Source: Gammaproteobacteria bacterium (lineage in GTDB: Bacteria > Pseudomonadota > Gammaproteobacteria > Xanthomonadales > SZUA-36). Taken from it: DNA of 64,000 nt. The stretch's first letter is position 1. The number at the start of each line of letters is the position of its first letter. Shown here piece after piece: positions 14,383 through 23,841 of this stretch. The notes below the pieces were generated by a model. That model was not told the origin of the DNA and did no database searches. It worked only from the letters and a program-made list of their open reading frames with translations. The stretch spans positions 1-64,000 of the forward strand of contig JAJFLA010000046.1 of assembly GCA_021772935.1 (NCBI GenBank). Direction: 5' to 3'. A program made the position numbers and the translations under genes.

Positions 14383-17265
14383 TTAATCAGTGACAACAGC
14401 TACCCGTAGGGCTTCCAGCTTGATATGCGCCGAGCTTAAGTAATTTTGAAGCTGGCTGGTTTCAGCGACTAAATAATCAATTTCTTCCTGGCGAATATTT
14501 GGGTTGATTTCCGCCAAGGCCTGCAGGCGTTGTAACTCTAACTGCTGCAGCTTCTGCATTTGAGTGGTGGCTGCATCAACCATAGATCGCTCATGTTGGC
14601 CTGCCAATTGTTCTGCCTGTTCTATCATGGTGACAATTTGCGAGTGCGCATGACGAACAAAATCCTGTGCAGTATGTCTCCGAACTCTTTGACCCAGCCG
14701 CTTGAAATGTTTTTCCGTGAGGATATTGCTGAGGTCATTTTGTTTGCTATCGACGACGATTCGGCTGGTGGTCAAAGGCAGGTAGCGATGCAGTTGCAGG
14801 GCAGATGGCGCGGCACAACACATTGTAAAAATGGCTTCCAGTAAAATAGTGCCTGCTTTCAGAGGTGGTAGTTTCAGAGTACAAAAAGCCGTGTTGCCAA
14901 ACTCACCACTCATTACCATGTCCATTGCTCCGGTCACCATGGGGTGTTCCCAGCTCAGGTAGTGAAACTCTTCACGTAATAAAGCTGTCTCGCGCTGATA
15001 GGTCGCAGTGAGACCATCTTCTGGCAACGCCGGGAAACTGTGCCCGATCATGTGCTCACCGGGACGTAGTACGATGCTCTTTTTCGTGTGGTGTTCCTGT
15101 TCTACGCCAAACTGGTCGAAAACCTTTTCCATATAGCCTGATAAGGCATGACGTCGCTCTTGCTCATGCATATCATCGACGATCTGCTCAGCCCGCTGTT
15201 TGTCACAAGAGTTCAATTCGAGTAAACGATCACGACCATTTTTTAATTTAATCAATAAGGCTTCAGAACTGTTGCGGGTTTGTTGGACCAAATCATCGAC
15301 CGCAGTCTGATTGTCGGGGTAGCGCAGGCAGGTATGCAGTTGCTTTTCAAATTGCTGGTAGATGGTTTGTCCGATCGCACAGGTCTGCTCGAAGGCATTG
15401 AGGCCCTCGTGGTACCAGCGCAATAACACGTGTTGAGCGCCGTTTTGATAACAGGGAACATGCACAGACACATCGTGGTGCTGACCAATTCGATCTAGAC
15501 GTCCAATGCGCTGTTCCAGCAGATCTGGATTTAGAGGCAGATCAAATAACACCAACTGGTTAGAGAATTGGAAGTTACGCCCCTCGCTTCCAATTTCTGA
15601 GCAAACAAGTAGCTGTGCGCCTTGTTCTTCGTCAGCAAAATAGGCGGCTGCCCGGTCACGTGCGAGCAGGGATAAACCCTCGTGAAATACTGCCGAATGA
15701 ACACCATGTTTTAAGTTGAGATGCTGTTCCAGTTCAAGTGCCGTTTCTGCCCTGGAGCAGATCAGCAGGATTTTGTTGTCACGTTGATGGGTCAAAAAAT
15801 CAACCAGCCATACGACCCTGGGGTCGGTCTGTAACCAGTTTTCACCCTGTAATAATTCAGGTTCCAAATGAGGTTTGAGCTCATCAACATCGTTGCTGGC
15901 ATCGCTTGTTTCAGGTGCTGGTAACAGGCATTGATGTAACTCACGTTTAGGAAAGCCCTCGACTGAGGCCCGGGTATTGCGGAACAACACCCTTCCAGTG
16001 CCATGACGATCCAATAAATCACCTATCAAACGATCGAGTGTTTTTTGTCTGTCGGTAGCGTCGTTTGCAAGCTCATTATTCAATACAGACAATGCAGAAC
16101 TACCAATAAAATCAGTCAGTTGACTTTGTGTTGATTTTTCTGTTAATTGTTGCAGGCCATCTTCTGCCATCAATTTCTGAACCAACCCGTTCACCGAACC
16201 ATAGCGTGCCTCTTCTTTTCTGAAGCTTTCAATACTGAAATAGCGTGCAGGGTCCAGCAAACGTAAGCGGGCGAAATGACCTTCGATACCCAGCTGTTCC
16301 GGGGTTGCGGTTAATAACAACAAACCTCTGGCTTGATGGGATAACGTTTCTATAGCCTGATAGGATGGGCTGACTTCATCTTCAGTCCATTCCAGATGAT
16401 GTGCTTCATCAACCACCAATAAATCCCACTCGGCCGCAGCCGCCTGCTCCAGACGGTCTGATTGCTCACTGAGAAAAGACAGAGTGCAAAGTATTAACTG
16501 TGCGCTTTCAAAGGGGTTTTCAGTGCCAGATTCAACCAGCGCAAGGCATCGCTCTTCGTCGACAATGGTGAAAAATAAATTAAAGCGCCGCAACATTTCC
16601 AATAGCCATTGGTGGATCAGGCTATCGGGTACCGCAATCAATACACGGTTGGCGCGGCCAGTAATCAACTGTTGATGGATAATCAGGCCTGCTTCGATGG
16701 TTTTACCCAGACCAACCTCATCGGCCAGCAATACACGGGGTGCATAACGGTTTGCGGTCTCATGGGCGATATATAATTGATGGGGCAGCAATTGGATGCG
16801 TGCACCAAGCAGGCCTGCTACCGGTGATTGTTGTAGTTGGCGGTAAAAGGTGAAAGTCTCCAGACGTAGTTCGAATGCACGATTCTTATCGATCTGGCCC
16901 GCAAACAAACGTTCCTGGGGTTTGCTGAACTGAACAAAGCTATTCAGCTCCAGTTCGGGCACAACGATAAGCTGCTCGTTCGCATCGCTACCAAGGTAGA
17001 TCAAGCAACCGTTATATTCTTCTACTTCGGTAATCAGCAAATCCTCGCCTTCGAGAGTGCTGACCCGTTGACCCACTTCGTAACGAACGCGACTCAATGG
17101 CGCGATATCGATCGCATAGGTACGTTTTTCACCAGCGGCTGGAAAGCTTATTTCAACACGGCGGTTGGCAACGTCAAGAATAATGCCAAGACCTAGTTCA
17201 GATTCAGTATTACTGACCCAGCGTTGACCGGGTTGAAAGGAAGAAGCAGGCACAAATACACTCAA
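14383..17265 (-). CDS. rapA: RNA polymerase-associated helicase RapA
   Basis: A 960-residue Swi2/Snf2 ATPase, close in length to E. coli RapA (968). N-terminal Tudor-like beta domains (GQRWVSNTESELGLG onward) precede the helicase core: Walker A DEVGLGKT near residue 180, DEAH box VVDEAHHLEW, LLLTATPEQL, and the helicase C motifs SEIGSEGRNFQFSNQLVLFD and QRIGRLDRIGQ. The C-terminal part is the RapA-specific region. It recycles RNA polymerase after transcription. It is transcribed alone, convergent with the SPFH gene. Nothing unusual was seen. Confidence 0.97.
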   Translation of the reverse strand: MSVFVPASSFQPGQRWVSNTESELGLGIILDVANRRVEISFPAAGEKRTYAIDIAPLSRVRYEVGQRVSTLEGEDLLITEVEEYNGCLIYLGSDANEQLIVVPELELNSFVQFSKPQERLFAGQIDKNRAFELRLETFTFYRQLQQSPVAGLLGARIQLLPHQLYIAHETANRYAPRVLLADEVGLGKTIEAGLIIHQQLITGRANRVLIAVPDSLIHQWLLEMLRRFNLFFTIVDEERCLALVESGTENPFESAQLILCTLSFLSEQSDRLEQAAAAEWDLLVVDEAHHLEWTEDEVSPSYQAIETLSHQARGLLLLTATPEQLGIEGHFARLRLLDPARYFSIESFRKEEARYGSVNGLVQKLMAEDGLQQLTEKSTQSQLTDFIGSSALSVLNNELANDATDRQKTLDRLIGDLLDRHGTGRVLFRNTRASVEGFPKRELHQCLLPAPETSDASNDVDELKPHLEPELLQGENWLQTDPRVVWLVDFLTHQRDNKILLICSRAETALELEQHLNLKHGVHSAVFHEGLSLLARDRAAAYFADEEQGAQLLVCSEIGSEGRNFQFSNQLVLFDLPLNPDLLEQRIGRLDRIGQHHDVSVHVPCYQNGAQHVLLRWYHEGLNAFEQTCAIGQTIYQQFEKQLHTCLRYPDNQTAVDDLVQQTRNSSEALLIKLKNGRDRLLELNSCDKQRAEQIVDDMHEQERRHALSGYMEKVFDQFGVEQEHHTKKSIVLRPGEHMIGHSFPALPEDGLTATYQRETALLREEFHYLSWEHPMVTGAMDMVMSGEFGNTAFCTLKLPPLKAGTILLEAIFTMCCAAPSALQLHRYLPLTTSRIVVDSKQNDLSNILTEKHFKRLGQRVRRHTAQDFVRHAHSQIVTMIEQAEQLAGQHERSMVDAATTQMQKLQQLELQRLQALAEINPNIRQEEIDYLVAETSQLQNYLSSAHIKLEALRVAVVTD

Positions 17266-17467
17266 TCAGTAACAGGTGTCGCGGATAATAAGGGCATATT
17301 CAATACGGAACAAGCCCGTTTTTGTCATTGCGAACAAGCAAAAGCCGGGATGTGATTGCAGACAGGGGTTATATTCAATCGAAACCCAACTAGACACCAG
17401 GGCTCAGATTCAAATGCAACGCACACCTGTTTATAATTTTAAGCACGGACATAACTGCATTTGAGTC

Positions 17468-17498
17468 TGACCCCGAACATCTGTGACCCCGAACATCT
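17468..17498. repeat. tandem 15-base repeat TGACCCCGAACATCT
   Basis: Two exact copies (17468-17482 and 17484-17498) are separated by one G, just after TTGAGTC. They lie in the 245-base gap between the MBL gene's stop and rapA. Related TGACCC strings occur in other gaps here (about 134, 31664, 44966), so this may be a degraded REP-like intergenic element; no transposase is near. Confidence 0.5.
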
Positions 17499-17510
17499 AA
17501 CACCGATTAT

Positions 17511-18137
17511 TCACGCCCTGACAAAGGCATTGAAACGCATCTCCTGACCAATTGTTGTTTCGGGACCGTGTCCAGTGATCACGGTCGCGTTTTCATCAAG
17601 TTTATATATTCGCTGCTGGATTGAGTTTTTCAGAAGTCGGGCATCACCACCTTCAAAATCTGTTCTGCCAATTGAACCCTGGAACAGCGTGTCACCGGCG
17701 ATTAATATTTGAGCGGATCCGAAATAAAAACTACTGGATCCGGGTGTATGGCCGGGCGTGTGGATACAATAACCACCGCATTCCAGATCCTGTTCATCCT
17801 CGATCCAGCGGCCAGGGTCAGGTACAGGGGTGTATGGTACCCCAAACATTCGGCACTGCATTTCCAGCGTATCCCACAGGAACTTGTCAGAACGATGTAA
17901 CCAAACCGGCGCACCCGTTTTACGATGAATTTCGCCTGCGGCAAGTATGTGATCGAGGTGTGCATGAGTGTGGATGATGCCGATAATTTTCAGTCCCATG
18001 GATTCGACCGTGGCCAAAATGCGATTTGCATCGCCGCCTGGATCAAAAACATAACCAATGCCTGTTTCGGCATCACCGATGACAGTGCAATTACATTGCA
18101 ACGGACCGACAGGAAAGGTCTTGCGAACGATATTCAT
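17511..18137 (-). CDS. MBL-fold hydrolase, YcbL-type glyoxalase II-like
   Basis: A 208-residue single-domain metallo-beta-lactamase-fold protein with the complete metal motif THAHLDH near residue 57, HTPGHTPGS, and GDTLFQGSIGRTDF. This matches YcbL, a type II glyoxalase-like thioesterase of Gammaproteobacteria that hydrolyses S-lactoylglutathione in vitro. It is cytoplasmic. It lies 49 bases downstream of the cytochrome b561 gene on the same strand and may be cotranscribed, though no functional link is evident. A distant glyoxalase I-like VOC gene lies at 19.8 kb. Confidence 0.9.
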   Translation of the reverse strand: MNIVRKTFPVGPLQCNCTVIGDAETGIGYVFDPGGDANRILATVESMGLKIIGIIHTHAHLDHILAAGEIHRKTGAPVWLHRSDKFLWDTLEMQCRMFGVPYTPVPDPGRWIEDEQDLECGGYCIHTPGHTPGSSSFYFGSAQILIAGDTLFQGSIGRTDFEGGDARLLKNSIQQRIYKLDENATVITGHGPETTIGQEMRFNAFVRA

Positions 18138-18186
18138 AAGACCCTGCCCAATAGATGTTCAGGCAGGGCTCCCCGCCCACTTAGGA

Positions 18187-18918
18187 TCACTGGTCCTCAG
18201 GTTCACGTGGCAGATGCTTATTGCCACTGAACATCGACGAGACCAAGGTGCCTTCGCCGCCGGCGTCGACGCGAATAACGGCAAACAGGTGCACCAGTAT
18301 CAGCAACCACAAGACATAGGCCGTATAGATATGGATCATACCAAATGGTTTTTTGAAAGCTTTAAGTTCTGCCATTTTATCGGGATCAGTACCGGTTGAA
18401 TCGTAAGGCATGATTTGAGAGGGCAGCACACCTTCGGCGGCTACGTGGTTAGCGGCCACATTACCAAAAGGGGGGTAATAGATGTCGGTGCCCGCGCGGA
18501 TCAATCCGGTGGTCATCTGGACCGTTAGCAGCAATAGCATAAGCAGAACGGAAAGCCGTCCTTTTGGATTGTGGCCAATAAATGTTTGTGGTTTACCGGA
18601 TGTCGAGGATGCCTTGTAACTGCTGAGCTCTTGTTTGAAGTTCTTACCCGGAAACAATGTGGTCCAGCGCGAATAACGGCCGCCGATGAAGCCCCAGAAA
18701 ATACGCACAACAAGGTTAATAGCAAAAATGTAACCAACGCTTACGTGCAGCACTTTCAAACCAATTCTTGCCTCGTTACCACTAATGCCAATTTCGCCTT
18801 TAAAAAGCATGACCAGGCCGAGAAAACTCAATGTTATTACGCAAAGGAAATTAATCCAGTGAAACAGACGAGTGGGAAGATCCCAGGCTTTGTAAACACG
18901 GATAGCGTTGTCAGTCAT
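18187..18918 (-). CDS. cytochrome b561-type membrane cytochrome (HyaC-like)
   Basis: A 243-residue four-helix b-type cytochrome. RLFHWINFLCVITLSFLG, with the haem-ligand His near residue 19, starts helix 1; LKVLHVSVGYIFAINLVVRI lies in helix 2; HIYTAYVLWLLILVHLFAVI in helix 4 provides two further His. The family includes hydrogenase cytochrome b subunits and thiosulfate- or c-type-cytochrome-linked quinone reductases. No partner dehydrogenase is adjacent, so its electron donor is unknown. A signal-like basic N-terminus and GGRYSRW after helix 2 fit the Ni/Fe-hydrogenase cytochrome b subfamily. Confidence 0.85.
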   Translation of the reverse strand: MTDNAIRVYKAWDLPTRLFHWINFLCVITLSFLGLVMLFKGEIGISGNEARIGLKVLHVSVGYIFAINLVVRIFWGFIGGRYSRWTTLFPGKNFKQELSSYKASSTSGKPQTFIGHNPKGRLSVLLMLLLLTVQMTTGLIRAGTDIYYPPFGNVAANHVAAEGVLPSQIMPYDSTGTDPDKMAELKAFKKPFGMIHIYTAYVLWLLILVHLFAVIRVDAGGEGTLVSSMFSGNKHLPREPEDQ

Positions 18919-19240
18919 TGTTATCTCCTGTTGCTACTTGTTGACTTGTTATGTCTGGCTCGGACAGACATACGGGTGTTCTGATAATGCCCACAATTAT
19001 CTTCTCAAATTACCCACCGTACAAATAATTAATGAGATAATTTGATGTTGGCATTAACCAGCCAGATGCCTTTAAGCTGGAAATATTGGATCACCTGGGT
19101 TCATACTGATGCTGGAGGCCGATACACCTTATGTCGCATATCGATCAATGCAAAGCTCAGGCAGACTTTAGCAGAGGTTTTGTTGCCGTTTTGCAACATA
19201 GCTCTTTAATTGTTACACCTTGAATCCCGGGAGAATCTGA
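18919..19240. other. divergent intergenic region of about 320 bases
   Basis: It separates the minus-strand cytochrome gene (its ribosome site CAGGAGATAAC is at the left edge) from the plus-strand CMD gene (ribosome site GGGAGAATCTGA at the right edge). No ORF, RNA or clear operator was recognised. It presumably holds both promoters. Confidence 0.5.
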
Positions 19241-19828
19241 ATGCCACACTTGCCACCTCTGTCACGGGATGCTGTTCCGGAGTTTAAAGCGCGTTTCGAG
19301 CACTACGAAAATACCCGGGGTTTCATTCCAAACAGCATCCTGACGATGTCCCGACGTCCAGCAATCGCTCGGGCTTTCATGCAGCTGAACCAGGCCGTTT
19401 TGTATGAAGGCACGGTTGATGAAGAGCTCAAGATGCTGGTCAGCCTGATAGCCAGCCAGGCGGCTGGTTGTCGTTACTGCCAGGCACATATGGCCAACCT
19501 GTCCTCGATCTACAAGGCATCCGATAAAAAGATCGCTGCCGTTTGGGAGTTTGAAACCAGCGAGCTGTTCAGTGATGCTGAACGGGCCGCCTTACGTCTT
19601 GCTGTCAATGCCTCTATCATCCCAAACCAGGCGGTAGAGAAAGATTTTGATGCCTTGGCTGAACATTTTGATGAAGGTCAAATTGTTGAGCTGGTTGCAT
19701 CCATTGCTCTGTTCGGTTATCTCAATCGCTGGAACGATACCATGGCAACTGAGCTGGAAGAACACGCTACAAACGTGGCGCAAAGAACAATTGCGGGCGG
19801 CGGGTGGCAGCCCGGCAAACATACTTAG
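19241..19828 (+). CDS. carboxymuconolactone decarboxylase/AhpD-like peroxidase-related protein
   Basis: A 195-residue all-helical AhpD-fold protein. The redox motif is GCRYCQAHM (CxxC-x2-H) near residue 77, the catalytic CxxC plus His of this superfamily. Relatives include alkylhydroperoxidase AhpD and many uncharacterised peroxidase-related enzymes, so peroxide reduction through the cysteine pair is the likely chemistry. The gene is monocistronic, with ribosome site GGGAGAATCTG before ATG. A 6-bp inverted repeat (CGCCGG/CCGGCG, 19832-19856) lies at its 3' end, shared with the convergent VOC gene, and might act as a weak terminator. Confidence 0.88.
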   Translation: MPHLPPLSRDAVPEFKARFEHYENTRGFIPNSILTMSRRPAIARAFMQLNQAVLYEGTVDEELKMLVSLIASQAAGCRYCQAHMANLSSIYKASDKKIAAVWEFETSELFSDAERAALRLAVNASIIPNQAVEKDFDALAEHFDEGQIVELVASIALFGYLNRWNDTMATELEEHATNVAQRTIAGGGWQPGKHT

Positions 19829-19839
19829 ATCGCCGGATG

Positions 19840-20259
19840 TTACCACTCACCGGCGCTTTCCATAGAGGCCCAGGGTTCTTGCACCGGTAATGAATCTCCG
19901 CTTTGTAGTAGCTCAATCGAGATACCGTCAGGAGATCGGACAAACGCCATGTATCCATCCCTCGGCGGTCTGTTAATCGTGACACCTGCATCAATCAATC
20001 GTTGACACACTGCGTATATATCATCCACCGCGTAAGCCAGGTGTCCAAAATTTCGTCCACCGCTGTAACCTTCGGGATCCCAGTTCCAGGTTAGTTCAAG
20101 CTGGGCAGATTCATCACCGGGAGCCGCCAGAAAGATCAATGTAAAACGCCCGGCCGGAACTTCATGGCGCCTCAATTCAATCAGGCCGAGTTTGTTACAG
20201 TAGAAATCCAGGGATAGATCCAGATCAGAGACCCTGACCATGGTGTGCAGATATTTCAT
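19840..20259 (-). CDS. glyoxalase I-like VOC family protein
   Basis: A 139-residue protein with two beta-alpha-beta-beta-beta modules. The metal ligands of glyoxalase I are in place: His5, Glu55 (QLELTW), His73 (FGHLAYAV) and Glu116 (SIELLQ). Length and N-terminal MVRVSDLDLSLDFYCNKLGL match lactoylglutathione lyase GloA. It would isomerise the methylglyoxal-glutathione hemithioacetal. Its ATG overlaps the stop of the DUF1501 gene (ATGA), so it is probably translated from the same message, an odd partner for a detoxification enzyme. Other VOC activities cannot be excluded. Confidence 0.85.
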   Translation of the reverse strand: MKYLHTMVRVSDLDLSLDFYCNKLGLIELRRHEVPAGRFTLIFLAAPGDESAQLELTWNWDPEGYSGGRNFGHLAYAVDDIYAVCQRLIDAGVTINRPPRDGYMAFVRSPDGISIELLQSGDSLPVQEPWASMESAGEW

Positions 20260-21711
20260 TGTGTACCAACCTGGGTGATATTCAGTAAGTCGTTCAACAT
20301 TCCCGGTGTCTCAATATCTGACGTCACAGCATCCGGAAAGACAAGTGCTGATGTTCCTGTTTGGGTCCAGTCACAGGCACGGGCCAGAATTCTTTCGGTA
20401 GATGTCTTGCCTTCAATATCGGCCCCCGGGGTTTTCAGCGGTATGCGCTCTTCGGCATCGGGTTTGCTTTCCTGTTCGGGGAACATCTCACCGTATACCC
20501 CACCTCGTACATCGTTGCCCATTAGCAGACTATAGGTCCCGCGACCGTGGTCGGTGCCGGCTGAGCCGTTGGCAGTTAGTTGGCGGCCAAAATCACTGGC
20601 AAAATAAAATAGCAGTTGGTCTCTCACAGGTCGTTCCAGGTACGGTATATTGCCGATTTGCGGTAGCGTGGTTGCCAGGCCGCCAGTGGCACCAAACAAA
20701 TCATTCAGGTTGTCGCCAAGCTCAGTGTATTCGTTTTTGTGAGAGTCCCAACCGGCGTAGCTCATCGACATCACCCTCATGTTAAGCACATCGGGCATCT
20801 GGCACGCATCGTACAGATTTTTACACTGCTGGGTGAAGTCTTCGTTGTTGAGTACCAGGTCTTGCAGTTCCGTCGGAAGCTCTCCGCATTGCTCGATACG
20901 TTGTTGCACAGAGAGTCCAAAATTTTGTAAGACTTCATGATGCTTAAAAAATGCATGGTAGGGCCAGTTAGGTGGCCGTTCTTGTGGAACCTCGATACGA
21001 CGGGCCTCATACCAGGCATTCAAGGCACGCGCTAGGACATTGCGCTGGCTCCCTACCGGGCTTTCCGGATCCACGCCGCTGAGTGCCATGTCACGCATGT
21101 CTTCGGCGTGGATCATTTTGTCCAGGCGGGCACCCGGAATGGAGCCTTTACTAAATACTGAAACTGATTGACCCAGTTCAACCACATTTGGCTGACCGTC
21201 CAGTTGCTCTGCCAGTCGCCCCCCCCCATCCATTACGGTCGATGTTTAACTGCGTCAGTGAAGGTATGCCGACATCTGCGTTCAAAATAGACTGGTCGTG
21301 CCGTCGATTGCGTGAGCAATAAGCATTGGCGACCACGGCAACCCGTCCTGCATCGAACTCTGACTTCAACCAGTCACATCGTTTGAATATGCCGAATTCA
21401 AGGTCGGTAGCATGGTCTGAGGTCAGAAGGTATTCGTTTTCAAACATTTCCTGGTAACTGTTGTACTCGGTGTCATACAGTGCCTGTCTGGCTGACCAAA
21501 GCAAATTAACGTAAAGACTATCAGGGTGAGAAGGGGCGGGCATAAACAAAAAACGAAGGTCAGCACCACCTTGTAACATGACATTCACCAACGAGCGGGG
21601 AAGATCAACCAGCAGGCACTCACTACCCAGGACACGCCCCGTCAGACTGACATTTAATCCGGTTGCTGCGGTGGCGAGTAAAGAGCGATGGATAAATTCA
21701 CGACGTTTCAT
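20256..21711 (-). pseudogene. DUF1501 family secreted protein, split by a frameshift in a G9 tract
   Basis: Two adjoining frames encode one DUF1501 protein of about 484 residues. The first part (21711 to about 21225) starts MKRREFIHRSLLATAATGL, a Tat-like signal, and ends correctly at DRNGWGG. The second continues GRLAEQLDGQPNVVELG in the -1 frame to 20256 and includes DHGRGTYSLLMGNDVRGG, the family signature. The switch falls exactly at a run of nine C on the plus strand (21219-21227); eight would restore TGG-GGG-GGG-CGA and one continuous frame. It could be a sequencing error, a phase-variable tract or a real mutation. DUF1501 is often paired with DUF1800, encoded immediately upstream; the pair's function is unknown. 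Confidence 0.85.
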
Positions 21712-23649
21712 TTACTCGTTCTCCCTGGCGAAGGTATAGGGCAGGGCGGTAATGAAGTTGATCGCCATGCCGACCCGTTCATTGGCGTCGTTGCTATCAA
21801 AATCCATCAAGTTGTTTGCCAACGACTGGTTCAGCTCAGCCAGTTCGCCCGTACTGATATCGCTTGAACTGTAGATTACCTCCATGTTGTTTTCGTTTGC
21901 CACCGCGCCAAAATCAAAACCAGTGGCGAGTAAGGCATGCACCTGCGCTTGTGCGATGACATCATAATAAAGCCCTTCATCGTTAATGAAGCGGTTCCAC
22001 AACCACTTACCAACAGCAGAAACAACATACTCGCCGGCGTTATTGACTGGGATAACTGAGCCCCAGTCCTTGCGCCATTCATGGATGGGTCCGTCTGCTT
22101 CAAGGGTATAGAATTGATTGGTTTTGCCGAGAAACCTTGAACCTGTAATATTTGCATCCCAGGCTTTTTTAAACACGTACCGGTCGTTACTTGCATCTAC
22201 CCCGGTTTGACCGCCAAAGACATCTCGTATTGGTGCAAATACCAAAGCACCCTGTTCGAACATTCTTATAGTTGGGCCTTCACTGATCGTTTTTGCATAC
22301 GCTTCTTCTGCCGATAGTTGATTGGCATTTTGGATGAGTAGATTCCGATCAAAAGCGGAGCGTAATTTGAAACTGCCGGGTTGATGAAAAGCGGTCGAGA
22401 TCGCATAGGATCGCAAGAAAGCCAGCAAGTCGTAGTCGGCATCTTTCCAGGCACTCTGTACGGCAACGGTATTTACCGGGTTCAGTTGATCGTCAGCGAA
22501 AAAGCGAATAAATTTTAGCGGTGTATTGGCCATGCTTTCAGGATGTGCAGCGGCCACTGGCCCAAGCGCGATTAATTTTTCCCTGGCATCACGACCGCAG
22601 ATCATTTGATGTAGTATCTCAATACAGCTAGCCTCACCAGCGCGCCAATCATAGTGTGAAGACAGGTTCAATATGGGTCGATTGGCGGCATCAAGGTGGT
22701 TATCAAAAACTATCGGTGCCACCAACCAATCGAAGCGATTGCTTGAGCCCCAGGCACTGGGAAGTGCATCCAACGCCATGCCGGTGAGCAACCAGGCATT
22801 GTGCTCAATGGTGGTGTTTTCGTGGTATTCCTCATCCTCCGTGACGCCCTTAATACCAAATAACAATTGGAAGTATTCACGTGCAAAATCATCATTGCCA
22901 TGGAATTCCCCATTTTGATCAAAATAATTATCCATATGTCCGTAAGAAAGCGCCAAGCTGGCGTGGGTAGCTGACATTGTCATCAGGTCGACAAAATCAT
23001 TTCCCATGGATAGGCTCTGAACCACGTCATCATAGTAAGACCGGATCAGTGTTGCTCCAGTATTCTGAATATGTACTGATGCGTGGTAATTGGTGATGTA
23101 TAAGGCGAGTTTGTGGAGAAAAGTATTGCAGCCTGGGCTGTGGGCAAGCCTGCTCCAGGTCAGGAAGAGGTGTAGTGGATCAACAACATCCTGGTCCTGA
23201 TCCAGTGTCTGATACCAGGGTCTGTTGGCCACACGCATGGGGTTGAGGGTTTCGTCGGAACTCCAAAATGCCTGCAGCATTTCCAGCGAGTCACAATATT
23301 GCGTTGACGGATCATTCTTACCTTGCGGTGAAAGTAACAGGTTCACTGGTTCAAAGGTCAGCATCTCGGCAATGGCAACCACCGGTTCCATTGTGGCCCA
23401 TTCGTCAATTTGTTTATCGGTAGCCTGGCCTCCATAGGCAAAAGCCTGTAAAACCCGACGGACTTCCTGCTCACCCCACTGATCTGTGCTTAGAGTTTGC
23501 AGACCCTTGATGGCCAATTGAACGGGAATGAGAATCGGTTTTTCGAAGGGGTCAAAATCGAATGGTGATCTGGCTAATACCACACCTGACATCAAGCAGG
23601 CACAAAATATAACTGTTACGAACTTCAGTTGTCTGCCAATAAGTCCCAT
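21712..23649 (-). CDS. DUF1800 family secreted protein
   Basis: A 645-residue protein from the ATG at 23647-23649, with AGGGAAG eight bases upstream; the in-frame ATG eight codons earlier has no spaced ribosome site. The signal peptide is residues 1 to about 26 (FVTVIFCACLMSGVVLA). DUF1800 features include a ...FAREYFQLLFGIKGVTEDE... region (NlaRE-like LxxLFxxG) and ...IRDVFGGQTG.... Its TAA is followed at once by the DUF1501 ATG, so the two are one operon, as in many marine bacteria. Biochemical function is unknown; proposals involve export or handling of extracellular polymers. Confidence 0.87.
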   Translation of the reverse strand: MGLIGRQLKFVTVIFCACLMSGVVLARSPFDFDPFEKPILIPVQLAIKGLQTLSTDQWGEQEVRRVLQAFAYGGQATDKQIDEWATMEPVVAIAEMLTFEPVNLLLSPQGKNDPSTQYCDSLEMLQAFWSSDETLNPMRVANRPWYQTLDQDQDVVDPLHLFLTWSRLAHSPGCNTFLHKLALYITNYHASVHIQNTGATLIRSYYDDVVQSLSMGNDFVDLMTMSATHASLALSYGHMDNYFDQNGEFHGNDDFAREYFQLLFGIKGVTEDEEYHENTTIEHNAWLLTGMALDALPSAWGSSNRFDWLVAPIVFDNHLDAANRPILNLSSHYDWRAGEASCIEILHQMICGRDAREKLIALGPVAAAHPESMANTPLKFIRFFADDQLNPVNTVAVQSAWKDADYDLLAFLRSYAISTAFHQPGSFKLRSAFDRNLLIQNANQLSAEEAYAKTISEGPTIRMFEQGALVFAPIRDVFGGQTGVDASNDRYVFKKAWDANITGSRFLGKTNQFYTLEADGPIHEWRKDWGSVIPVNNAGEYVVSAVGKWLWNRFINDEGLYYDVIAQAQVHALLATGFDFGAVANENNMEVIYSSSDISTGELAELNQSLANNLMDFDSNDANERVGMAINFITALPYTFARENE

Positions 23650-23841
23650 AGTATGCACTTCCCTGAGCTTCATCCCTGTTATCTTGGTTATGCATCAAAT
23701 ATACAGGTAACTTCAACGATTTCCTTACCGTACAGTTTGTCCTGTTCGTGCTTAACCCATATTTAGCATATATTAATACCCATAAAAATGTCAGATAGTG
23801 AGTCGCTATCGTAAAAACAGGTAAGGTCCATCTTCATGTTT

